From positions 1,776,001 through 1,840,000 of the forward strand of contig NZ_CP011032.1 in the NCBI RefSeq assembly GCF_002310815.1: DNA of 64,000 nucleotides. Direction: 5' to 3'. Both the position numbers and the translations under genes were made by a program. Of the stretch, positions 47,187 through 54,577 are shown piece by piece (position 1 is the first letter of the stretch; each line of letters begins with the position of its first letter). The stretch is from Pseudoalteromonas tunicata (lineage in GTDB: Bacteria > Pseudomonadota > Gammaproteobacteria > Enterobacterales > Alteromonadaceae). The notes beneath the pieces are model-generated. The model saw only the letters and a list, made by a program, of their open reading frames with translations, made no database searches and was not told the DNA's origin.

Positions 47187-47536
47187 TTAAATTGCACCCA
47201 TTTATCGGCTGTTGCAGCCGTCATTGCAAATTCAGCAAGTCCGGCTACTTGAAATGGACTACAGCTACTCAAATCTAACCCTCTTTTTTCCGCAGCTGTC
47301 ACGCATAAAAGCAACGGAATGGCTGCATCACTTAATGTGTGCCATTGCGCTGTAAACTGATATTCATCAGTGGGGATCATAAAATTTGAACTGGCATGCC
47401 AAACTGCATCTTGATAAAGAAAAATAGCTTTAATTTCATGGTCTTGCTGCAAGCATGTGTTTGCAAACTGCACCAGATTAATCACAGAATTACTATGAGA
47501 TGGGCTACTGTGTAGCGAAAGTACAAAACTGGCCAA
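47183..47536 (-). CDS. tusD: Sulfurtransferase complex subunit TusD (DsrE family)
   Basis: A 117-residue DsrE-fold protein. The sulfur-accepting cysteine is in PLLLCVTAAEKRGLD (about residue 79), equivalent to E. coli TusD C78, and 'HEIKAIFLYQDAVWHASSNF' is a family block. The start is a TTG at 47536 with AGG six bases upstream; there is no ATG at the conserved N-terminus. It is the first gene of the tus group and lies just behind the yccA terminator, so its promoter must be within or upstream of that hairpin. Confidence 0.9.
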   Translation of the reverse strand: MASFVLSLHSSPSHSNSVINLVQFANTCLQQDHEIKAIFLYQDAVWHASSNFMIPTDEYQFTAQWHTLSDAAIPLLLCVTAAEKRGLDLSSCSPFQVAGLAEFAMTAATADKWVQFK

Positions 47537-47545
47537 ATTTCACCT

Positions 47546-47573
47546 ATAAAAAAGCCCCGAATAATCGAGGCTA
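47546..47573 (-). terminator. Rho-independent terminator of yccA
   Basis: On the minus strand AGCCTCGA and TTCGGGGCT pair over 8 bp with one G-U, followed by TTTTTTATA. It ends 10 bases before the tusD start, so readthrough may feed the tus genes. Confidence 0.75.
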
Positions 47574-47592
47574 GTTTAACAGAAATTAGCAA

Positions 47593-48261
47593 TTAATCAT
47601 TATTTGCAAAACCTAATAACTGCAAGATTGAAACAAACAGGTTATAGATATTTAAATAAAGCGACAAAGTGGCGCGAATATAATTAGTCTCACCACCATT
47701 AATAATGCGGCTTGTATCAAACAAGATAAAACCAGACATAATGAAGATAACAGCAGCATTTACGGCTAGAAACACTGTACTACTACCTAAAAAGATATTC
47801 ACTAAGCTTGCGACGATTACCACTAATAAACCAACTGTTAAAAATCCTCCAAGATAAGAGAAGTCTTTCTTAGTGGTCATAGCGTAAGCCGAAAGGCCAA
47901 AAAATACTAATGCAGTTGAGCCTAATGCTTGCATTATTAACATGGGGCCACTTGGCATTGCAGCGTAGTGGTTTAATAATGGGCCAAGGCCTGCGCCCAT
48001 ACAGGCAGTAAAAGCAAAAATCCAACCAATCCCAGATGCGCTATCGGCTTTTTTGTTTACAACAAACAATAAACCAAACCCAATAATACTAAACACCAAC
48101 CCCATAAAATAAGGAAGTTGTAAAGCCATTGAGATCCCGGCTGTTACAGCACTACATGCTAATGTCATGCCTAACAGAAGATAGGTATTGCGTAAAACTT
48201 TATTCGTTTCTACAACAGAATGAACAGAACGTTCATTACTATAAGTATGATTAAACCCCAT
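47593..48261 (-). CDS. yccA: Bax inhibitor-1 family membrane protein YccA
   Basis: A 222-residue protein with seven hydrophobic segments. 'TNKVLRNTYLLLGMTLACSA', 'GSTALVFFGLSAYAMTTKKDFSYLGG' and the end 'GGETNYIRATLSLYLNIYNLFVSILQLLGFA' match E. coli YccA closely. YccA is an FtsH substrate and modulator. In E. coli it lies between tusE and serT, the tRNA-Ser(UGA) gene; both neighbours are kept here. Confidence 0.94.
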   Translation of the reverse strand: MGFNHTYSNERSVHSVVETNKVLRNTYLLLGMTLACSAVTAGISMALQLPYFMGLVFSIIGFGLLFVVNKKADSASGIGWIFAFTACMGAGLGPLLNHYAAMPSGPMLIMQALGSTALVFFGLSAYAMTTKKDFSYLGGFLTVGLLVVIVASLVNIFLGSSTVFLAVNAAVIFIMSGFILFDTSRIINGGETNYIRATLSLYLNIYNLFVSILQLLGFANND

Positions 48262-48485
48262 AATAGGACTCCTTGTTTGAAACTCGTTCCTGTGGCAGTT
48301 TCATAGTGTTATGTGAACAGTGCTTAGACTAACAATACTTTCACGCTCGAGCAATAAAAGCCGATTGTTCGTCAATTATTTGATGAATAAAACTTAACAG
48401 AGTTCAATTTTACACAGTAAATTGTTGTGTTATTGGTCAAATGAGTCGAAATTTGAGCACTCAAACAAAAATAATAAAAAAATGC

Positions 48486-48514
48486 TTCACAAAAGCAAAT
48501 CACTTCACTAATAT
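48486..48514 (+). promoter_or_regulatory. Promoter of the tRNA-Ser genes
   Basis: TTCACA (48486-48491) and TAATAT (48509-48514) are 17 bases apart, followed by a GC-rich discriminator GCACACCGC typical of stringently controlled stable-RNA promoters. The first tRNA starts 13 bases after the -10. No comparable promoter is visible before the second tRNA. Confidence 0.7.
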
Positions 48515-48526
48515 GCACACCGCAGC

Positions 48527-48617
48527 GGAGAGATGGCAGAGTGGTCGATTGCACCGGTCTTGAAAACCGGCATAGGTTTGTAGCCTATCTAGGGTTCAAA
48601 TCCCTATCTCTCCGCCA
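48527..48617 (+). tRNA. serT: tRNA-Ser (anticodon UGA), copy 1
   Basis: A 91-base gene including an encoded CCA. Acceptor stem GGAGAGA pairs with TCTCTCC before discriminator G; the anticodon stem CCGGT/ACCGG encloses CTTGAAA with anticodon TGA; the long variable arm (ATAGG...CCTAT) is typical of class II tRNAs; the T-arm has GGTTCAAATCC. It reads UCN codons, mainly UCA. It is next to yccA as in E. coli. Confidence 0.97.
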
Positions 48618-48682
48618 CTTATTTAATTTAAGTGGTTGGAAAATAACGACTTAAATAAAAATTTTGCTGTAAAGCAAACGAC

Positions 48683-48773
48683 GGAGAGATGGCAGAGTGG
48701 TCGATTGCACCGGTCTTGAAAACCGGCATAGGTTTGTAGCCTATCTAGGGTTCAAATCCCTATCTCTCCGCCA
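48683..48773 (+). tRNA. tRNA-Ser (anticodon UGA), copy 2
   Basis: Base-for-base identical to copy 1 over all 91 bases; identity also continues six bases past CCA. It lies 65 bases downstream and is probably processed from the same precursor, ending at the long hairpin at 48782. Confidence 0.97.
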
Positions 48774-48781
48774 CTTATTAC

Positions 48782-48822
48782 AAAACGAAAAAACCGCATT
48801 TAATGCGGTTTTTTCGTTTTTT
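48782..48822 (+). terminator. Rho-independent terminator of the tRNA-Ser pair
   Basis: AAAACGAAAAAACCGCAT and its exact complement form an 18-bp stem around TTA, with an inner T-run and further T after the stem. It begins 8 bases after the second CCA. Confidence 0.9.
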
Positions 48823-48910
48823 CTGTTTTAAAATTGCTACTTTGGTCGAGTATTCAAATTCAATCAGCTCAGTCATGCTCAAGTAATTATTGATGTAAAG
48901 TGAGCAATCT

Positions 48911-49297
48911 ATGAAATCATCTGTTTTAAAAAGTATTCTTTTTTCGCTATTATCCCCGCTAATTATTGGAAGTGTAATAGGTATCTATTACTGCTTAAGT
49001 ATTGAAAATGCCGATAGTAAATTATTTTTTAGTATTCTAATGACTGCATTATCAAATGCGCATATTGTCGGACTAACGATGGCTGTGTGTGTTGTACCGC
49101 TGTATTTGTATCTAGCAAAACGCCAAAAAGTAACTTACTCCAGTATTTTAACTGTAGGCATGTTAGGAGGCGCTGTATTTTCGGCTTTTTTAAGCGCAAA
49201 TATGGGGGAGATATTTTTAGTTAATACGGTTATGTCTTTATTCGCTGCTGGTTTATTTTTATATACACTTCGAAGAACAACTCCTCAGAAATTATGA
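48911..49297 (+). CDS. Small four-TM membrane protein, unknown function
   Basis: A 128-residue protein that I do not recognise. Four hydrophobic segments are visible, at about 9-29, 40-68, 77-97 and 100-121, with a basic C-terminus (LRRTTPQKL). No motif suggests a substrate. The ATG follows GTGAGC, a weak ribosome-binding site. It stands alone between the tRNA-Ser terminator and msrC; the 160 bp that follow hold nothing that I can name. Confidence 0.6.
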   Translation: MKSSVLKSILFSLLSPLIIGSVIGIYYCLSIENADSKLFFSILMTALSNAHIVGLTMAVCVVPLYLYLAKRQKVTYSSILTVGMLGGAVFSAFLSANMGEIFLVNTVMSLFAAGLFLYTLRRTTPQKL

Positions 49298-49460
49298 TTT
49301 AAATTCAAAATTGTAGTCAATAGATGCTGACTTGATTGAGAAATAGTCAATGAGTGAGAAAGAGCGATGAAAAATACTATTTTTTCACGTTTAAAGGTTT
49401 CATTTATTATCTCGAAAGAGTACCTTAAGCGACTGTATGATTTTTTAAAAGTTGTATCGT

Positions 49461-49919
49461 ATGGATAAAAATACGTTCTATCAGTCGCTAAATCAACAAG
49501 CGCAAGGTTTGATCTCAGGTGAAACTAATGTAATTGCCAATATGGCAAACATTAGTGCTCTTTTATTTATGAGCTTAGAGCATATTAATTGGGCTGGGTT
49601 TTATTTAGTTGATTCTGACTCAGAATTAGTTTTAGGCCCATTTCAAGGTAAGCCTGCATGTATTCGGATCCCAATGGGAAAAGGAGTATGTGGTACTGCT
49701 GCAGCTCTGGATGAAACACAACTCATTGCGGATGTTCACCAATTTGATGGCCATATAGCGTGTGATGCAGCTTCTAATTCGGAAATAGTGATCCCTGTAC
49801 ACAAATCAGGTAAAGTAGTGGCGGTATTGGATATTGATAGCCCACAACTGTCACGTTTTGACTTAGAAGATCAGCAAGGGCTTGAAGCGTTAATACGACT
49901 GTTTGAGCAACAACTTTAA
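49461..49919 (+). CDS. msrC: Free methionine-(R)-sulfoxide reductase (GAF fold)
   Basis: A 152-residue GAF-domain enzyme. It keeps all three catalytic cysteines of E. coli fRMsr (YebR): KPACIRIP, KGVCGTAAA and HIACDAASNSEIVIPV, in that order. It reduces free methionine-R-sulfoxide using thioredoxin. The ATG at 49461 is chosen; a TTG three codons earlier is open but unneeded. It shares one base with the next gene (TAATG), and lies upstream of proQ-prc. Confidence 0.94.
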   Translation: MDKNTFYQSLNQQAQGLISGETNVIANMANISALLFMSLEHINWAGFYLVDSDSELVLGPFQGKPACIRIPMGKGVCGTAAALDETQLIADVHQFDGHIACDAASNSEIVIPVHKSGKVVAVLDIDSPQLSRFDLEDQQGLEALIRLFEQQL

Positions 49920-50197
49920 TGAAAGACTTATTAAACGTTCAAGATTTTTTGCATTCTAGTCACGATGTGGGTGATTGGGAAGGGGATGAAGAACAGGTTG
50001 CCGAAAATTTGAATGAACTCATTCATATTGCTTGGCAAGAAATTCCTGAGGACACTCCGTGCGAAACAATTGAAGAGATAATTTCTGGTATTTGGGATTT
50101 TCTTCGTGGTGACACTGCTATCATTGAAGCTGACTTCGAAGAATTGATCGATTGGGTTAAACAATATGTTTTCACATCACTTGATGAGAAAATGTGA
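49919..50197 (+). CDS. Small acidic protein between msrC and proQ, unknown function
   Basis: A 92-residue, strongly acidic soluble protein without signal peptide or TM segment and with no motif that I recognise. Sequence features are 'DWEGDEEQVAENLNELIHIAWQEIPEDTP' and 'GIWDFLRGDTAIIEADFEELIDWV'; it is probably helical. Its ATG shares a base with the msrC stop, and proQ begins 14 bp after its stop (an in-frame GTG for proQ overlaps it), so it is translated as part of the operon and is a genuine gene. Function unknown; a role near RNA binding is only guilt by position. Confidence 0.72.
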   Translation: MKDLLNVQDFLHSSHDVGDWEGDEEQVAENLNELIHIAWQEIPEDTPCETIEEIISGIWDFLRGDTAIIEADFEELIDWVKQYVFTSLDEKM

Positions 50198-50211
50198 TTA
50201 AAGGTTTTATG

Positions 50212-50865
50212 ATGGACACCATTAACAAGCTAAAAGATGTTACCGAAGTATTAAGTTACTTATATGAGCAGTTTCCAAACTGTTTCTTTGAAAAAGAAGG
50301 TATTAAGCCTTTAAAAGTCGGTATTTTTAAAGATGTCGCTGAGCGTATCGAAGGTGATGAACGTGTTAGTAAAACACAAGTTCGTCAAGCTCTTCGTAAA
50401 TATACTTCAAATTGGCGTTACCTTGAAGCTGTGACTAAACATGCTTTTCGTATCGATTTAGATGGTAATGACTGTGAAAAAGTTGAGCAAGAACATATTG
50501 ATCACGCAGTTAAAGCATTAGAAGAAAGCCGTGCTAAATTTGCACAGCGTAAAAAACAACAACGTCCAAAACCTGACGCTGACAAAAAATCTTACAAAAA
50601 GAAACCTTTTAACGCAGATACATCTGCAGCAAAAGGAACTAAAGTAGCTCCTAGTAAGACTAAAGAAGACAAACCTGCAAAACGTAGTACAAAAATAGAA
50701 GCGCTACCAGCTGAAAATATCAAAGTGAACGCCTTAGTAAAAGTTAAATTAGGCCAGGCCTTAGTTAACGGTACAATTACGCAAATCAATAAGGAAGAGA
50801 TTCACGTAGTTCTTGCTACTGGTATGCAGGTTAAAATTAAGGCAGATAGTCTGTATTCAATCTAA
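50212..50865 (+). CDS. proQ: RNA chaperone ProQ
   Basis: About 217 residues: an N-terminal FinO/ProQ domain (about 5-120, 'LYEQFPNCFFEKEGIKPLKVGIFKDVAERI', 'QVRQALRKYTSNWRYLEAV'), a lysine-rich linker (about 112-160) and a C-terminal Tudor-like domain ('NALVKVKLGQALVNGTITQINKEEIHVVLATGM'). It binds many sRNAs and mRNA 3' ends. The ATG at 50212 sits 7 bases after AAGG; ATG 50209 and GTG 50194 are alternatives. It lies 11 bp upstream of prc, as in E. coli. Confidence 0.94.
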   Translation: MDTINKLKDVTEVLSYLYEQFPNCFFEKEGIKPLKVGIFKDVAERIEGDERVSKTQVRQALRKYTSNWRYLEAVTKHAFRIDLDGNDCEKVEQEHIDHAVKALEESRAKFAQRKKQQRPKPDADKKSYKKKPFNADTSAAKGTKVAPSKTKEDKPAKRSTKIEALPAENIKVNALVKVKLGQALVNGTITQINKEEIHVVLATGMQVKIKADSLYSI

Positions 50866-50876
50866 GGAGATGATGT

Positions 50877-52901
50877 ATGAGTAAAAAGTTAAAACTCATT
50901 CCTATTGCAGCCGCTTTTTTGGCATTTAATGTTTTTGCCAAAGTAGACACTTTTACGTTCGCTGATTTACCTGTTTTAAAACAAGAAAGTCAACATAGTA
51001 CCGCTAGCAAAAGGGTGACAAACTTTTTTACTCGTGCTCATTATAAGCTCATCCAACTAGATGATGAGCTTTCCTCTCAAATTTTAGACCGTTATATCGA
51101 ATCGATTGATTATAACCGCCGTGTTTTTTTACAATCAGATATTGATAGTTTTGAGAAATATCGAACCTCTGTCGATAATGCGTTAAGCACAGGTAAGCTT
51201 GATTTTGCCTTTGATATATTTAATCTGAGTTTAAAACGCCGTTTTGAGCGTTATCAATATTCGTTAGCATTACTCGAAAATGAAATGACTTTTGATAAAG
51301 CTGATGACTACCTATTTGATCGTGAAGACTTGCCTTGGCCTAAAACCACCGATGAGTTAAATGAAATATGGCGTCAAAAAGTAAAATATGATGCATTACG
51401 TTTAAAGCTAACCGGAAAAGATTGGTCAGAAATTAAAACAGTTTTAGAAAAGCGTTATAGTTATACGTTAAAAAGATTGATTCAAACTAATAGCGAAGAT
51501 GCCTTTCAAATTGCAATGAATTCGTTTGCTCGTAGCATCGAAGCTCATACGTCTTATTTATCACCACGCCGTGCTGAACAATTCAAGATGGATATGGATC
51601 TTGAACTTGAAGGAATTGGCGCTGTATTAGGTTATGACGAAGATTACACAGTTATCCGTAGCTTGGTCCCTGGCGGCCCTGCTGATAAGTCAGAAAAAAT
51701 TAAATCAAATGATCGCATAATTGGTGTTGCTCAAGGTGATGACAAATTTGTTGATGTCATTGGCTGGCGTTTAGATGATGTAGTTGAATTAATTAAAGGT
51801 CCAAAAGGCACAACCGTTCGTCTTCAGTATCTAAAAGGTGCTGACGCTCACGGTACACCATCAATTGTTGAAATCATTCGTGACAAAATTAGATTAGAAG
51901 ACAAAGCGGTGAAAGCATCGGTCTTTACGCCTAAGTACACAGAATTAGATACAAAAATTGGTGTTATCGATATTCCTGGTTTTTATAACAATCTTTCAGC
52001 GGATGTGAAAAAAGAAATCGCTAAGCTAAAAGAAGAAAAAGTAGATGGCATTATCATCGATTTACGTCAAAACGGTGGTGGCTCTTTATATGAAGCAACG
52101 CAACTTTCTGGTTTATTTATCGACCAAGGCCCTGTTGTACAAATTCATACTTTAAATGGTCGCGTTGAAGAACAAAAAGATGTTGATGGTGTTACTTTTT
52201 ACGATGGCCCACTTACTGTTTTAGTTGACCGTTATAGTGCTTCTGCATCTGAAATTTTTGCTGCTGCAATGCAAGACTATGGTCGAGCAGTGATTATAGG
52301 TGAGCAAACCTTTGGTAAAGGTACAGTGCAACAGCATCGTGGTCTAGGGCGTAATTACGACCTATACGATAATGAATTAGGTAGTGTTCAATACACTATT
52401 GCAAAGTTTTACCGTATTAATGGCGGTAGTACACAGCACAAAGGCGTGATCCCCGATATTTCATTGCCTTCACCAATCGATCCTGCAGAGTGGGGTGAAA
52501 GCCAAGAAGATAATGCATTACCTTGGGATCATATTGCCAATGCAAAATACAGCTCGCTTGCTGATTTAGCCCCTGCAATTACGTTTTTACAAAAGAAACA
52601 TGACGAGAGAATAAAAACTGAACCTGAGTTTAATTATGTTTTTGATGATATCGAGCGTTATAAAAAAGAGAAAAATCGTAAAAGAATTTCTCTAATAGAA
52701 AAGCAACGAATTACAGAGCGTGATGATAACGATAAAATCGCGCTCCAACGTACTAACGAACGTTTAAAAAGATTGGGTCAACCTGAGATTGCTAAATTAG
52801 ATGATGTACCTGAAATAATTAGTGAGCTTGACCCATTCTTGGAAGAAACAGCACAAATCACCTCCGATTATATAAAATATGGTCGATATGCAAAAAAATA
52901 A
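50877..52901 (+). CDS. prc: Tail-specific carboxy-terminal protease Prc
   Basis: A 674-residue periplasmic S41 protease: signal peptide (1 to about 22), N-terminal helical domain, PDZ domain (about 240-330, 'GIGAVLGYDEDYTVIRSLVPGGPADKS'), catalytic core and C-terminal helical domain. The catalytic serine is in DRYSASASEIFAAAM (about 455) and the lysine in GEQTFGKGTVQQH (about 480). It trims the C-terminus of FtsI and degrades tagged periplasmic proteins and MepS. A strong AAGGAG ribosome-binding site precedes the ATG. Confidence 0.96.
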   Translation: MSKKLKLIPIAAAFLAFNVFAKVDTFTFADLPVLKQESQHSTASKRVTNFFTRAHYKLIQLDDELSSQILDRYIESIDYNRRVFLQSDIDSFEKYRTSVDNALSTGKLDFAFDIFNLSLKRRFERYQYSLALLENEMTFDKADDYLFDREDLPWPKTTDELNEIWRQKVKYDALRLKLTGKDWSEIKTVLEKRYSYTLKRLIQTNSEDAFQIAMNSFARSIEAHTSYLSPRRAEQFKMDMDLELEGIGAVLGYDEDYTVIRSLVPGGPADKSEKIKSNDRIIGVAQGDDKFVDVIGWRLDDVVELIKGPKGTTVRLQYLKGADAHGTPSIVEIIRDKIRLEDKAVKASVFTPKYTELDTKIGVIDIPGFYNNLSADVKKEIAKLKEEKVDGIIIDLRQNGGGSLYEATQLSGLFIDQGPVVQIHTLNGRVEEQKDVDGVTFYDGPLTVLVDRYSASASEIFAAAMQDYGRAVIIGEQTFGKGTVQQHRGLGRNYDLYDNELGSVQYTIAKFYRINGGSTQHKGVIPDISLPSPIDPAEWGESQEDNALPWDHIANAKYSSLADLAPAITFLQKKHDERIKTEPEFNYVFDDIERYKKEKNRKRISLIEKQRITERDDNDKIALQRTNERLKRLGQPEIAKLDDVPEIISELDPFLEETAQITSDYIKYGRYAKK

Positions 52902-52926
52902 AAAAAGCGCTTCGGCGCTTTTTTTA
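52902..52926 (+). terminator. Rho-independent terminator of the msrC-proQ-prc run
   Basis: AAAAAGCGC-TTCG-GCGCTTTTT: a stem closed by the very stable C(UUCG)G tetraloop and followed by T residues, directly after the prc stop. Confidence 0.9.
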
Positions 52927-53090
52927 TTCCCCTTTATTCTTTAAACGCTTAAGTATTAGACAGTTATCCTTCAAATACTTTGTTATACTGAACACTTTAT
53001 TTGTCTAAATAATCTATATTGGCAATAGCGATAATAAATAAACAAACGAAATAATCACTATTACCCGTTCAAATCAGTGAGAGGCCTTAG

Positions 53091-54542
53091 GTGCAAGAAA
53101 CTAAACAAGCAACAATATTTGATGCACTGTTACCAGTGCTATTTTTAATCTGCTCTTTGGGCGGCTCGGTATATTTATTTGGTGATAGTTCCTCAAGTGG
53201 CCCAAATCAAATCGCGCTATTATTTTCTACCGCAATAGCACTATTGATTGGTTTAAAAAATGGTTTTAGCTGGGCTGTTTTAGAAGAGGCGATGATCAAG
53301 GGGATCACCTTATCACTCGGTGCAATTTTAATATTGTTTATGGTTGGCTCTTTGATTGGCACTTGGTTGCTATCAGGGACAGTGCCAACCTTAATTTATT
53401 ATGGTCTGCAAGTTATCAACCCAAGTTGGTTCTATGCGGCAAGTTGTATTTTGTGTGCCATTGTAGCGATGAGTATTGGAAGTTCTTGGACCACAGCTGC
53501 AACAATCGGTGTTGCTTTATTGGGAGTGGCAACTGGGCTTGGATTAGATCAAGTTGTTACGGCAGGGGCGGTTATATCAGGTGCCTATTTTGGCGATAAG
53601 CTTAGCCCACTATCAGAAACAACCAATTTAGCGCCCGCTGTTGCCGGCTCTAACTTATTTGACCATATCCATCATATGCTTTGGACTACCGTACCGAGCT
53701 TTTTTATTGCGGTGGTTATTTTCGTATTCATGGGTTTTAACGCCGCAGATGTTGCCGAAGCATCACGTATTAATGAAATTAATGAGATTTTACAAAGTCA
53801 TTTTAATATTGGTCTAATCATGTTGGTACCATTATTAACCTTATTGACTTTAGCGCTTAAAAAAATGCCTGCATTTCCTGCGGTTGCAATTGGAGCTGTT
53901 TTAGGTGCTGTTTGGGCGTTGATTTTTCAGCATGATTTAATTGCGGCGCAAATCGCATCGACCGATAGTTATTTAGTCGGTGCAACTAAATTAGTATGGA
54001 CTGCTTTTTTTGATGGTTTCTCGATTAAGACCGGTGATGAAAGCATGGACAGTTTATTAAGCGGCGGTGGCATGGCGGGCATGTTGAATACAACATGGCT
54101 CATTATGATTGCGCTTTTATTTGGATCTGTGATGGAAAAAGTGGGTCTACTTGAAGTTTTTGTCAAAAGCATTTTAAAAGTTGCCAAAAGCACCGGTTCT
54201 TTGATCACTGCGACAATCGCAACTTGTATTGGTACAAATATGATTGCTGCCGATCAATATATGGCGATTGTTATGCCCGGTCGTATGTTTAAAAAAGAAT
54301 ATGAAAAACGTGGCCTCGATAATGTAAATTTATCTCGTACCTTAGAAGATGGTGGCACAATCACCAGTCCTTTGATCCCTTGGAATACATGTGGGGCATA
54401 CATGCAAGGTGTACTTGCAATTAGCCCACTCGATTATGCGTTTTATGCATTTTTTAATCTGATCAATCCAGTACTTGCAGTGATATATGCCTACTTAGGG
54501 ATTAAGATTTTAAAAATTACGCCTAAACACCTTTCTAATTAG
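53091..54542 (+). CDS. nhaC: Na+/H+ antiporter, NhaC family
   Basis: A 483-residue inner-membrane protein with about eleven to twelve hydrophobic segments. 'SIGSSWTTAATIGVALLGVATGLG' (about 125-148), 'GAYFGDKLSPLSETTNLAPAV' (about 165-185) and 'EDGGTITSPLIPWNTCGAYMQGVL' (about 422-445) are NhaC hallmarks. It expels Na+ in exchange for H+, fitting a marine lifestyle. The start is a GTG at 53091 with GAGAGG upstream. It has about 165 bp to the preceding terminator and probably its own promoter. Confidence 0.93.
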   Translation: MQETKQATIFDALLPVLFLICSLGGSVYLFGDSSSSGPNQIALLFSTAIALLIGLKNGFSWAVLEEAMIKGITLSLGAILILFMVGSLIGTWLLSGTVPTLIYYGLQVINPSWFYAASCILCAIVAMSIGSSWTTAATIGVALLGVATGLGLDQVVTAGAVISGAYFGDKLSPLSETTNLAPAVAGSNLFDHIHHMLWTTVPSFFIAVVIFVFMGFNAADVAEASRINEINEILQSHFNIGLIMLVPLLTLLTLALKKMPAFPAVAIGAVLGAVWALIFQHDLIAAQIASTDSYLVGATKLVWTAFFDGFSIKTGDESMDSLLSGGGMAGMLNTTWLIMIALLFGSVMEKVGLLEVFVKSILKVAKSTGSLITATIATCIGTNMIAADQYMAIVMPGRMFKKEYEKRGLDNVNLSRTLEDGGTITSPLIPWNTCGAYMQGVLAISPLDYAFYAFFNLINPVLAVIYAYLGIKILKITPKHLSN

Positions 54543-54577
54543 TTTTAATGGAGCCAATGGCTCCTAAGTAGGATTTT

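Noticed and set aside
48618..48682. A separate promoter for the second tRNA-Ser
   Set aside because: TTGGAA followed 17 bases later by AAATTT is too poor a match; co-transcription is simpler.
48527..48910. tRNA-Ser as an integration site for a genomic island
   Set aside because: No integrase gene or partial tRNA repeat is visible; the downstream genes are housekeeping and the second copy is complete.
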